From: an uncultured Christensenella sp.
Lineage (GTDB): Bacteria > Bacillota > Clostridia > Christensenellales > UBA1242
Assembly: GCA_905212505.1 (NCBI GenBank)
Contig: CAJMEO010000017.1
Span: forward strand, 1 to 7,745
Length of the DNA: 7,745 nt
Direction: 5' to 3'
Shown here: positions 1 to 6,424 of the stretch, piece by piece
Numbering within the stretch: position 1 is the stretch's first letter
Layout: each line of letters begins with the position of its first letter
Program-made: the position numbers and the translations under genes
Notes under the pieces: generated by a model
Databases searched by the model: none
Told to the model about the DNA's origin: nothing
What the model saw: only the letters and a program-made list of their open reading frames with translations

Positions 1-2
1 AG

Positions 3-341
3 AATGTTTTAAAAGAAAATGATGAATCAGTTAATGAAAAATTAATAAATCATAATTTCCGAATTCCATTTAAAAATATGATTTATATCGGTGACAGTTT
101 AACTGATATTCCTTGCATGAGTATAGTTGTTAAAAATGGAGGTTCTTCAATCGGTGTTTATGAAGACTTACCTGCCAAAAAAGAACTAATGTTAAAACTT
201 TTTAAAAACAACAGAATAAATAACTATTGCTATGCTGATTATTCTGAAAATAGCGAACTTGAAAAAACTGTTTTTAAAATAATTGACAACATTAAAACTC
301 AAAACTTAAAAGATAAAGAAGAAAGTATTTTGCAAAAATAA
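3..341 (+). CDS. HAD-superfamily hydrolase, C-terminal part (5' end outside the window)
   Basis: The reading frame is open from base 3 with no start codon or ribosome-binding site before the first in-frame ATG at 78, so this is the last 112 codons of a longer gene. Directly before that ATG the frame reads FRIPFKN, running into MIYIGDSLTDIPCM. GDSxxD is motif IV of the haloacid dehalogenase superfamily, which supplies the acidic residues that hold Mg2+ in phosphatases of this fold. The following GGSSIGVYED and the tail with ADYSENSELEK match the usual end of a group of cytoplasmic HAD phosphatases. The nucleophile motif DxDxT and the cap domain would lie upstream and cannot be seen, so the substrate is unknown. 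The extreme C-terminus is lysine- and glutamate-rich and probably disordered. The gene is convergent with the next one and shares its terminator. The family call is firm; the exact function is not assignable. Confidence 0.85.
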   Translation, partial: NVLKENDESVNEKLINHNFRIPFKNMIYIGDSLTDIPCMSIVVKNGGSSIGVYEDLPAKKELMLKLFKNNRINNYCYADYSENSELEKTVFKIIDNIKTQNLKDKEESILQK

Positions 342-417
342 AACAGTAGAAATGCATTAATAACAAAATTCATTTTAAAAAGAAAAATATTCAAATAAAA
401 GTTTGATTTGAAATAAC

Positions 418-461
418 AAAAAAAGACATATTGAAAAGTCTGTTCTTATATGTCTTTTTTT
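418..461. terminator. Bidirectional intrinsic terminator between convergent genes
   Basis: Seven A, then GACATAT, pair with ATATGTC followed by seven T (418-431 with 448-461), giving a 14-bp stem with a 16-nt loop. A U-tract is made in either direction of transcription. It lies 76 nt after the HAD stop codon and 65 nt after the stop codon of the convergent leucine-rich-repeat gene, so it most likely ends both transcripts. Confidence 0.8.
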
Positions 462-485
462 ATAATCTAAAAATATTGTTTTTTA

Positions 486-529
486 TACTAATTTTACACT
501 AATTTTATGCTAGTTTTATATTAATTTTA
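486..529. repeat. Four tandem 11-bp units at the 3' end of the LRR gene
   Basis: Four consecutive 11-bp units are read on the + strand: TACTAATTTTA, CACTAATTTTA, TGCTAGTTTTA and TATTAATTTTA. The last unit contains the TAA stop codon (527-529, minus strand) of the leucine-rich-repeat gene. The other three lie in its 3' untranslated region, before the shared terminator. The period is close to one helical turn. It may be simple slippage in AT-rich DNA, and no function can be assigned. Confidence 0.6.
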
Positions 530-2566
530 TTTACTAACAAATTTTAAATCTAAACCAGAATATGTTTGCTTAAACACTTCTAAGACTGATTCATTAACAA
601 ATATGTGCAAATCTTCATTTATGTTTTCAAATGTTTTTTCTGATAATTCCAAAGTTTGATAGCTATCAATTATAATTTTTGTTAAATTTGTTGCACCATC
701 AAAAACATTATCGCCAAGCTGTTTAACAGAATAAGGCAAAGTTATTGAAATTAAAGTTTTATTATCTTTAAAAACGTTATTGCCAATTTTGGTTATTGTT
801 TCAATTTTATTAAAATCTGTCAAATCTAAATTTTTTATATTACCCTCAAATTTTGAAAGTTCACCATTATTTACAGATAACAAAACAATTTGGTCAGAAA
901 TTTGAGGATATTTTGTTGAAAATTCATTTTTAACATTTTCACTAACAAACACACAAAACATGTTCATATTTGCTTCGCCAGAAGGTTTTGAAAGAGCCTT
1001 TTCTTCGATGTTTAGTTCAGAAACATCCCTAACAACCAGCCACCTAAGGCTTGGACATTCAGCAAAAGCATAATTTTCGCATAGTGACAAATTTTTTATG
1101 TTAACAGTTCTTAAAGACGTACACCCAAAAAATGCACTGTTTTTTATTTGCAAATTATCGGCTTCAAAACTAATTTCTGTTAAACCAACACATCCCCTAA
1201 AAGTCTCTTTAGAAATGATTTGCAAATTTTTAACAAAACTTGCATCTTTAAGGCTTGAGCAACCATAAAACCCTGCTTCGCCAATTTCTGTCACGTTTTT
1301 TGCAAGAGAAACACTTATTAACTTTTGACAGTTATTAAACGCTTTTTTGCCAACAACCACAGCATTTGGGCATTCAACACAAACAAGATTATTCAATCTT
1401 GCGAACATTTCATCATTAATAGTTTCAAGAACAGGAAAATCAGCAACTTTCAAGCCAGAAATTGATTCAAGTTTGCCTTCAAAAGTTGTTAAAGAATCAC
1501 TATAAAGATATTGAGTTGTTGCAGGAACGTTTGTTATATCACTTGTTGTGATTTCATAAATTTGTTTAAAATTGTTATAGTAAGGAAGCCCCGAATAATC
1601 TTTTTCCAATTTTTTTAGCGAGGTTTTTGGCAAGTAAATTTCAACAATTCCAGTGTTAAAAGAATTATTTTCAAAAGTGAAATTTATTTGATTTTTTATT
1701 GCAACAAAGTTTAAATTTGTCAAATTATAAAAAGCGTTTTCTTTAAAATAAATGTAACTAGCAGGAATAATTATTTGTTTTAAGTTAGTGTTTTGAAAAG
1801 CATTGGCTTTTATTCCCAAAACATAATCATTCCCTATTTTTTTTGGCAAAATTAATGTTTCTGCTGTTAAATTGCAATTCGTGATAAACCCATTTTCACA
1901 AGTATAGCCATTTTCATAATTTGTTGCATTAAGATTGAAATATGGTCTTAAATTTTCAATATCATATTTTTTTGCAGGAAGTCGACTTTGAATTGCCTCA
2001 AAAATAATGTGAATTTTAACATCTTCACCAATTTGGACATTATCCCCATCAGAATTTAATGTTGACATTTGTTCAATTGTGTTTGGAACAATAAGTTTTT
2101 CAATAAAAACATAACTTCCATCGCCACTTGACACCGTTCTTAAGGCTTCACTTTTGTTCATTAAATAAAAAGCGTTGTCTTCTTCAAAATAAGTCCAATT
2201 ATACTGCTCATTTGAATAGCATTCAATGTTTTTTACATTAAAGTTTAATTGACTTACAAAACTTAAAACCCTGCTGTCATCACTGAAATTTTCAAACACT
2301 ATTTTTGCACGAACAAAACTATCAACACTTGACTTGTCAAGAGCAAATTTAACAACTTTTGAAATCATATTATCATTTGGTGACAAACTTGAACTGTTTG
2401 ATGACAACACAATTTCAGACGTTTGGTCATTAAGTTTAACCTCATAATATTTTATTTTGTCACTTTTAAGTGCAAAAAATATAACACAAAAAACTCCGCC
2501 AGCAAAAAGCAGGCAGGCAATTAAAATCAAAATAATCTTTTTTACTTTGTTTTTTTCTTTTCTCAT
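527..2566 (-). CDS. Membrane-anchored BspA-like leucine-rich-repeat surface protein with TasA-like N-terminal domain
   Basis: This is a 679-residue protein. Residues 9-34 form one hydrophobic segment after a lysine-rich start, a signal anchor or uncleaved signal peptide, so the rest should be extracellular. Residues about 38-195 resemble SipW-dependent TasA/camelysin-type beta-sandwich proteins: SFVRAKIVFEN, a W followed by YFEEDNAFYLMNK, then KLIVPN and KIHIIFEAIQ. This is a weak but patterned match. From about 235 to the end there are BspA-type leucine-rich repeats (LRR_5 style, AFxxCxxLxxVxL), clearest at 404-525 and 592-640. Three segments of the form IYLPKTSLKKLEKDYSGLP (about 311-328, 540-556, 656-675) look like caps closing three repeat modules. 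Such proteins usually mediate surface contact or protein binding. The start is ATG at 2564-2566; a TTG directly before it is less likely. No Shine-Dalgarno is present, and the promoter position predicts a leaderless mRNA. The ligand is unknown. Confidence 0.85.
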   Translation of the reverse strand: MRKEKNKVKKIILILIACLLFAGGVFCVIFFALKSDKIKYYEVKLNDQTSEIVLSSNSSSLSPNDNMISKVVKFALDKSSVDSFVRAKIVFENFSDDSRVLSFVSQLNFNVKNIECYSNEQYNWTYFEEDNAFYLMNKSEALRTVSSGDGSYVFIEKLIVPNTIEQMSTLNSDGDNVQIGEDVKIHIIFEAIQSRLPAKKYDIENLRPYFNLNATNYENGYTCENGFITNCNLTAETLILPKKIGNDYVLGIKANAFQNTNLKQIIIPASYIYFKENAFYNLTNLNFVAIKNQINFTFENNSFNTGIVEIYLPKTSLKKLEKDYSGLPYYNNFKQIYEITTSDITNVPATTQYLYSDSLTTFEGKLESISGLKVADFPVLETINDEMFARLNNLVCVECPNAVVVGKKAFNNCQKLISVSLAKNVTEIGEAGFYGCSSLKDASFVKNLQIISKETFRGCVGLTEISFEADNLQIKNSAFFGCTSLRTVNIKNLSLCENYAFAECPSLRWLVVRDVSELNIEEKALSKPSGEANMNMFCVFVSENVKNEFSTKYPQISDQIVLLSVNNGELSKFEGNIKNLDLTDFNKIETITKIGNNVFKDNKTLISITLPYSVKQLGDNVFDGATNLTKIIIDSYQTLELSEKTFENINEDLHIFVNESVLEVFKQTYSGLDLKFVSK

Positions 2567-2573
2567 CAAAATT

Positions 2574-2602
2574 ATTATGTGCTAATTTAAAAAATTTGTC
2601 AA
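2574..2602 (-). promoter_or_regulatory. Strong sigma-A-type promoter of the LRR gene, predicted leaderless
   Basis: On the minus strand a perfect -35 TTGACA (2597-2602) is separated by 17 bp from -10 CATAAT (2574-2579, five of six consensus bases). Counting seven bases on from the -10 box puts transcription start at about 2567, one base before the ATG at 2566. There is no AGGAG-like sequence in between or within the upstream 30 bases. This promoter would therefore give an mRNA with almost no 5' leader. Confidence 0.65.
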
Positions 2603-2628
2603 ATAAATATTACTAAAATTAAATTTTT

Positions 2629-2647
2629 GTGCCATAGGCACTTTTTT
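2629..2647 (+). repeat. GTGCC-ATA-GGCAC hairpin followed by T6
   Basis: A perfect 5-bp stem with a 3-nt loop (2629-2641) is followed by six T on the + strand. It has the shape of a small intrinsic terminator reading rightwards, but no rightward gene precedes it. In the direction of the flanking genes (leftward) the hairpin is followed by A residues and would not terminate. It is better read as the head of the intergenic repeat unit. Confidence 0.5.
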
Positions 2648-2719
2648 GTTTAAAGTTATGTTTGAAACCTTAAATCAAAATTAAAATATCATAAGTTTTT
2701 CCCACAACAACACAGACTG

Positions 2720-2746
2720 CCAAGGTGCCACAGGCACTTTTCTTGG
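2720..2746. repeat. Nested palindrome CCAAG-GTGCC-N3-GGCAC-TTTT-CTTGG
   Basis: This is the second copy of the GTGCC/GGCAC palindrome (2725-2737), enclosed by an outer CCAAG (2720-2724) and CTTGG (2742-2746). The two stems are separated by four unpaired T on one side. The 5' CCAAG is the end of the first repeat unit, so the palindrome spans the junction of the two tandem copies. Confidence 0.55.
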
Positions 2747-2780
2747 TTAAAACTTTAATTAATCAAAATTCCCAACAACA

Positions 2781-2907
2781 CAGACTGCCAAGAAACAAGC
2801 AAGACAAGGCTCGAAAAATGGTGCAAGATAGGAGTTTACTTTTTGTAAATGACTATTTTGCATCGTTTTTCAGTAAACGCAGTATTGCGAAGTTTCTTGG
2901 CAGTCTG
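2781..2907. repeat. 127-nt long inverted repeat directly downstream of argS
   Basis: The outer arms are 16 bases and perfect: CAGACTGCCAAGAAAC at 2781-2796 is complementary to 2892-2907. Inside, GCAA (2799-2802) can pair with TTGC (2885-2888). Bases 2814-2831 pair with 2853-2870 over all 18 positions if G-U pairs are allowed in a + strand RNA (three wobbles, U2819-G, G2820-U via the opposite arm, and G2827-U type positions). The tip is TTTAC-T5-GTAAA (2835-2849). The element ends five bases from the argS TAG stop (2913-2915), so the minus-strand argS mRNA would carry it in its 3' untranslated region. It could be a structured RNA, a 3' mRNA-stabilising element, or a small non-autonomous mobile element with 16-bp terminal repeats. 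No clear target-site duplication was found. Confidence 0.7.
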
Positions 2908-2912
2908 GCTGA

Positions 2913-4607
2913 CTACATTTTTTCAATAGTATTAATAACAAGCAAATTTAAACATTGTTTTAAAATTTGCAAACTCAATTTTATTAAAGCAAGCCAAGAT
3001 GACAAATATTTTTTATTTGCTTCATCAAGTAGCCTGTTATTTTCATAAAAATTGTTAAGTTTAAGACACAAGTCAAAAGTGAAATCTGCAATTATGCTTG
3101 GTTTTCGTTCAACAAAAGCCCGCATAAAAGTTGGCGCAAAATTTATAAGTTTTAATTTGATATTTCTTTCAAAATCATTTTTACTTTCTTTAAAAAATTC
3201 CAATTTTTCGCCAGAAAATTTTTTTAATATTTTGTTAAAACGGCAATAAGAATACAAAACATATGGGCCTGTTTTTCCTTCAAGTTTAGAGAATTTTTCA
3301 ATGTCAAAGATATAATCCTTTTCATAATTATTCTGTAAATCTGCAAACTTAATAACGCTGTTCACAATTTCATCTAAGTCGCTTTCTTTTTCAAGGTCCA
3401 TTTCCTTATTGCTTTTCAAAATATTTTTAACTTCACAAAACAAACTGTCTAGGCTTGGAGACTTGCCTTCTCTTGTTTTATAAGGTTTTCCGTCTGTTCC
3501 ATTAACCGTGCCAAAACCACAAAATTCAAACTTATTTTCATCAAAAATGCCAGCCTTGTCACAAGATCTGAAAAATTGAGTGAAATGAAGTTCTTGCCTG
3601 ATATCAGCAAAATAAATTATATGGTCGGGATTAAAATCTTCCTTTCTTTGAAGCACTGTTGCCATATCAGTTGTGCCATAAAGATATGCCCCGTTTGATT
3701 TTTGAAAAATTAAAGGTGGAAGTTCTTTTTTGTCATCTTCTTTTGAAATGTCAATTACTTTTGCCCCATCACTTTGTTTTAGAAGATTTTTCTCATTCAA
3801 AATTTTTGTTAATTTTGGAATAAATGCATAACTGTCACTTTCGCCTTTAAGCAAATCAAAATGAACATTAAGATAATCATAAATACGCAAAATGTCTTTT
3901 GCTGAAATATTCTTGATAATTTTAAAATATTCTAAATATTCTTGATTGCCTTCTTGCAGTTGTTTTGTGATTTCTGCACAAGTTTTGTTCAAATTTTCAT
4001 CAACTTTTATTCTTGCACTAATATCTGGATAAATTTCATTTAAAAGTTCAAGGGTTATGTCTTCTTTTTTAATGTTTCTTTCCTTTAAGCCAAAAATAAC
4101 TTCACCAATTTGAAGACCAAAATCGCCAAAATGGACATCGCTTAAAGTTTTATGCCCAGCAAAATTTATAATTCTTTTAACACTTTCGCCAATGATTGGG
4201 CTTCGCAAATGTCCAACATGCAAAGGTTTTGCAATGTTTGGGCCACCATAGTCAAGCACAAAAAGTTCGGATTTTTTTGGTCTTTCAACCCCAAATTTTT
4301 CATCAAATGAAATTTTATCCAACTCATTTTTAATAAATTCATCACTCAAAACAAAATTAATAAACCCATTTTTAAAACTAACTTCACTAAAATAGTTTTT
4401 AGCTTCAAGGTTGTCAGTTAAGTTGTTAACTAGGTTTTCAGCAATCATGATTGGTGATTTATGAAGCAATTTTGCAAGCAAAAAGCAATCATCACACTGA
4501 TAATCCACATTTTCTATTGAAGAAATGTGAACAGATGATGAAAAATCTTCACCGAATGTTTGTTTTATGCACAAGTTTATTAAATTTTGAATTGTTTTTT
4601 CAATCAT
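2913..4607 (-). CDS. argS: Arginyl-tRNA synthetase
   Basis: This cytoplasmic class I enzyme attaches arginine to tRNA-Arg using ATP. It has 564 residues, within the usual 550-590, and all domains appear present. The N-terminal Add-1 domain (about 1-100) includes VDYQCDDCFLLAKLL. The Rossmann catalytic core has the HIGH signature as PNIAKPLHVGHLRS, with HVGH at 130-133. YLYGTTDMAT (308-317) and FADIRQELHF (333-342) follow. The KMSKS loop is replaced by DGKPYKTREGK (372-382), as in most ArgRS. EGKTGPYVLYSYCR (443-456) leads into the helical DALR anticodon-binding domain, and the protein ends in IEKM, close to the usual terminus of the family. The ATG lies 9 nt after the aspS stop codon, with AAAGGTAG as ribosome-binding site overlapping that stop, so it is translated from the aspS transcript. 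The stop is TAG. No frameshift or missing catalytic residue is seen. Confidence 0.97.
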   Translation of the reverse strand: MIEKTIQNLINLCIKQTFGEDFSSSVHISSIENVDYQCDDCFLLAKLLHKSPIMIAENLVNNLTDNLEAKNYFSEVSFKNGFINFVLSDEFIKNELDKISFDEKFGVERPKKSELFVLDYGGPNIAKPLHVGHLRSPIIGESVKRIINFAGHKTLSDVHFGDFGLQIGEVIFGLKERNIKKEDITLELLNEIYPDISARIKVDENLNKTCAEITKQLQEGNQEYLEYFKIIKNISAKDILRIYDYLNVHFDLLKGESDSYAFIPKLTKILNEKNLLKQSDGAKVIDISKEDDKKELPPLIFQKSNGAYLYGTTDMATVLQRKEDFNPDHIIYFADIRQELHFTQFFRSCDKAGIFDENKFEFCGFGTVNGTDGKPYKTREGKSPSLDSLFCEVKNILKSNKEMDLEKESDLDEIVNSVIKFADLQNNYEKDYIFDIEKFSKLEGKTGPYVLYSYCRFNKILKKFSGEKLEFFKESKNDFERNIKLKLINFAPTFMRAFVERKPSIIADFTFDLCLKLNNFYENNRLLDEANKKYLSSWLALIKLSLQILKQCLNLLVINTIEKM

Positions 4608-4610
4608 ATT

Positions 4611-4618
4611 CTACCTTT
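4611..4618 (-). promoter_or_regulatory. argS ribosome-binding site overlapping the aspS stop codon
   Basis: On the minus strand the junction reads TAA AGGTAGAAT ATG. The Shine-Dalgarno-like AAAGGTAG shares two bases with the aspS TAA, and its GG lies six bases before the argS ATG. The match to AAGGAGG is imperfect. Such close spacing implies translational coupling of argS to aspS and supports ATG at 4605-4607 as the start. Confidence 0.6.
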
Positions 4619-6371
4619 ATTTATTTTTTTTATCTTCGTCACAATATTGAAAACCAAGTTCTTTCAATGTTTTTTCATCAATTTTTGTTGGTGCATTCAT
4701 AAGCAAATCTCTTCCATTCTTGTTCATTGGAAAAGCAATAATTTCACGAATTGTTTCTTGTTTCATAATTGGCATAATCATCCTGTCAAAGCCAAGAGCA
4801 CCACCAGCATGAGGAGGAGCCCCAAAACTGAAAGCATTGAATAGTGCCCTAAACTTAGTTTCAACTGTTTCTCTGTTATATCCTGCAATTTCAAATGCTT
4901 TGACCATAACATTTTGGTCGTGATTTCTCACAGCGCCACTTAGCATTTCATAGCCATTACAAACCAAATCATATTGATAAGCAACAATATCAAGAGGTTC
5001 TTTGTTTAACAAGCTGTCTAATCCCCCTTGTGGCATAGAAAATGGATTATGTGAAAAATCAATTTTGTTTTCTTCTTCATTAAATTCGTAGAAAGGGAAA
5101 TCAACAATCCAACAGAAAATAACTTTGTTTTTGTCAATTAAATTCAAAGTTTCGCCCATAGTGTTTCGCAAAACATTTGCAAGATTTAAAACTTTTGTTT
5201 TTGTGTCTGCAACAAAACAAATGCTTTCGCCTTCTTTGATTTGACTAAGTTCAATAAGTTCGGCTTTTTTGTTTTCGTCAATAAATTTTGAAATTGAACC
5301 AACAAAGTTGCCATCAACAAGTTTTAACCATGCAACACCTTTGCCTTCGTTTGCAACAATCACATTAGATAGTTCATCATAATATTTTCTTGATTTATCA
5401 GCACAATTTGCAACAATACCTTTAACAACTTTATCTTTAAACGCATTAAATTCAATGTCTTTAAAAAACTCAGTGTAATCTTTAACAATAAGAGGATTTC
5501 TTAAGTCTGGCTTGTCTGAGCAATAATCTCTTAATGCATCTGTATATTTTATTTGACGATAAGGAGGTTTTGAAATGTCAAAATCAGTAAATTTATCATA
5601 AATTGAATAAGAAATATCTTCAGCAACTTCAAAAACATCTTCTTGTGTTGCAAAACTCATTTCAAAGTCAATTTGATAAAACTCACCTGGCGTTCTGTCT
5701 GCCCTTGCTGCTTCATTTCTGAAACATGGTGCAATTTGATAATATTTATCAAATCCTGAAACCATCAAAAGTTGTTTATATTGTTGTGGGGCTTGTGGAA
5801 GAGCATAAAATTCGCCTTTTGCAAGCACAGTTGGAACAATAAAATCTCTTGCCCCTTCAGGACTTGAACTTGTCAATATCGGAGTTTGCACTTCAACAAA
5901 ACCTTTGTCGCTCATTCTGTTTCTAACAAACCTTAATATCTCTGCTCTTTTAACAATGCGGTCGTGAAGTTCTTTATTTCTTAAATCTAGAAATCTATAT
6001 TTAAGCCTTAAATCTTCTTTAGTGTTTGGTGCATCACTAATTTCAAATGGCAAAATGCTATCACATTTTCCAAGAAGAGTTAATGTTTTAACTTCAACTT
6101 CAATATCGCCAGTTTCCATTTTTGGGTTCTTACTTTGTCTTTCAACAACTTTCCCGCTGATTGTTATTGTGCTTTCTTTTGTTATACCCAAAAGCAAACT
6201 GTCGTCTTTAACCAAAAGTTGTGTTATACCATAGTGGTCACGAAGAGTTACAAATGTGATAGAACCAAGTTTTCTGATTGCGTCAATAAAACCTGCAAGC
6301 CTAACATCCTTTCCAACATCTTCAATTCTTAATTCTGCGCAATTGTGTGTTCTGTATATATTTTCTTTCAT
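4617..6371 (-). CDS. aspS: Aspartyl-tRNA synthetase, bacterial type with GAD insertion; alphaproteobacterial-like variant
   Basis: This class IIb enzyme charges tRNA-Asp (possibly also tRNA-Asn) with aspartate in the cytoplasm. The 584 residues match the usual bacterial length. An N-terminal OB-fold anticodon domain (about 1-105) includes GFIDAIRKLGSITFVTLRD. Motif 1 lies around 142-166, then PEGARDF (171-177) and the aspartate-binding QAPQQYKQ (193-200). Motif 2 is CFRNEAARADRTPGEFYQID (216-235), the GAD insertion covers about 300-415, and motif 3 is APPHAGGALGFDRM (518-531). The TPGEFYQID, FSHNPFSMPQGG (439-450), AVRNHD and FPMN signatures follow the alphaproteobacterial pattern rather than the DLRADRQPEFTQID pattern of Bacillus and E. 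coli. Leu35 in the OB-fold sits where some non-discriminating enzymes have His. The start is ATG at 6369-6371, six bases after AAGGAG; a longer in-frame start at 6401 lies inside the promoter and lacks a ribosome site. It is the first gene of the aspS-argS operon. Confidence 0.96.
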   Translation of the reverse strand: MKENIYRTHNCAELRIEDVGKDVRLAGFIDAIRKLGSITFVTLRDHYGITQLLVKDDSLLLGITKESTITISGKVVERQSKNPKMETGDIEVEVKTLTLLGKCDSILPFEISDAPNTKEDLRLKYRFLDLRNKELHDRIVKRAEILRFVRNRMSDKGFVEVQTPILTSSSPEGARDFIVPTVLAKGEFYALPQAPQQYKQLLMVSGFDKYYQIAPCFRNEAARADRTPGEFYQIDFEMSFATQEDVFEVAEDISYSIYDKFTDFDISKPPYRQIKYTDALRDYCSDKPDLRNPLIVKDYTEFFKDIEFNAFKDKVVKGIVANCADKSRKYYDELSNVIVANEGKGVAWLKLVDGNFVGSISKFIDENKKAELIELSQIKEGESICFVADTKTKVLNLANVLRNTMGETLNLIDKNKVIFCWIVDFPFYEFNEEENKIDFSHNPFSMPQGGLDSLLNKEPLDIVAYQYDLVCNGYEMLSGAVRNHDQNVMVKAFEIAGYNRETVETKFRALFNAFSFGAPPHAGGALGFDRMIMPIMKQETIREIIAFPMNKNGRDLLMNAPTKIDEKTLKELGFQYCDEDKKNK

Positions 6372-6377
6372 AATTAT

Positions 6378-6383
6378 CTCCTT
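6378..6383 (-). promoter_or_regulatory. aspS ribosome-binding site
   Basis: A perfect AAGGAG on the minus strand lies six bases before ATG 6369-6371. It fixes the aspS start there and rules out the upstream in-frame ATG at 6399-6401, which would sit within the -10 region of the promoter. Confidence 0.85.
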
Positions 6384-6392
6384 GATTTTTTT

Positions 6393-6421
6393 ATTATACA
6401 ACTAAAACCTATTTTTTTCAA
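6393..6421 (-). promoter_or_regulatory. aspS-argS operon promoter
   Basis: On the minus strand -35 TTGAAA (6416-6421, five of six) and a perfect -10 TATAAT (6393-6398) are separated by 17 bp. Transcription should start at about 6386, leaving a leader of about 15 nt that is little more than the AAGGAG site. There is no space for a T-box or other leader riboswitch, which commonly control synthetase genes in Bacillota. Confidence 0.75.
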
Positions 6422-6424
6422 ATA

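Larger units (their letters stand above)
2629..2792. repeat. Two tandem copies of a 68-96-nt intergenic repeat
   Basis: Copy 1 (2629-2724) and copy 2 (2725-2792) share the same order of blocks. Each begins with GTGCCAyAGGCACTTTT, continues with a TTAAA/ATCAAAATT stretch, and ends with AACAACACAGACTGCCAAG (2706-2724 and 2774-2792, identical over 19 nt). Copy 1 is longer because of extra AT-rich sequence between the blocks. Each copy opens with a perfect 5-bp palindrome, GTGCC-N3-GGCAC. No reading frame here looks coding. Together with the long inverted repeat that follows, this fills most of the 346-base gap between the LRR gene and argS. The nature of the repeat is unknown; a dispersed REP-like or MITE-like element is possible. 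Confidence 0.7.

Noticed and set aside
2629..2647. Intrinsic terminator for the argS operon
   Set aside because: The T-run lies on the + strand side; argS is transcribed leftward, where the hairpin is followed by A residues. The true argS 3' end is unclear.
2706..2792. CRISPR-like direct repeats (two copies of a 19-nt string)
   Set aside because: There are only two copies, the intervening sequence is itself related between units, and there are no cas genes. It is a tandem duplication.
2725..3048. A 107-codon + strand open frame
   Set aside because: It runs through the repeat cluster and then antisense to the 3' end of argS. It has no ribosome-binding site and no recognisable domain, and the opposite strand is a secure gene.
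2913..4607. Loss of the KMSKS motif in ArgRS as a sign of inactivity
   Set aside because: Most ArgRS enzymes lack canonical KMSKS, and the replacement loop DGKPYKTREGK is normal for the family.
4451..4844. Two overlapping + strand open frames across the aspS-argS junction
   Set aside because: Both are antisense to well-conserved synthetase sequence, have phenylalanine-rich composition from the AT-rich reverse strand, and lack start signals.
6022..6332. Two + strand open frames inside aspS
   Set aside because: They are antisense to the conserved OB-fold region of aspS and have no ribosome sites.
6372..6401. A ten-residue N-terminal extension of AspRS starting at ATG 6399-6401
   Set aside because: That ATG lies inside the promoter region, has no Shine-Dalgarno, and would precede the predicted transcription start. 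The ATG at 6369-6371 has a perfect AAGGAG.
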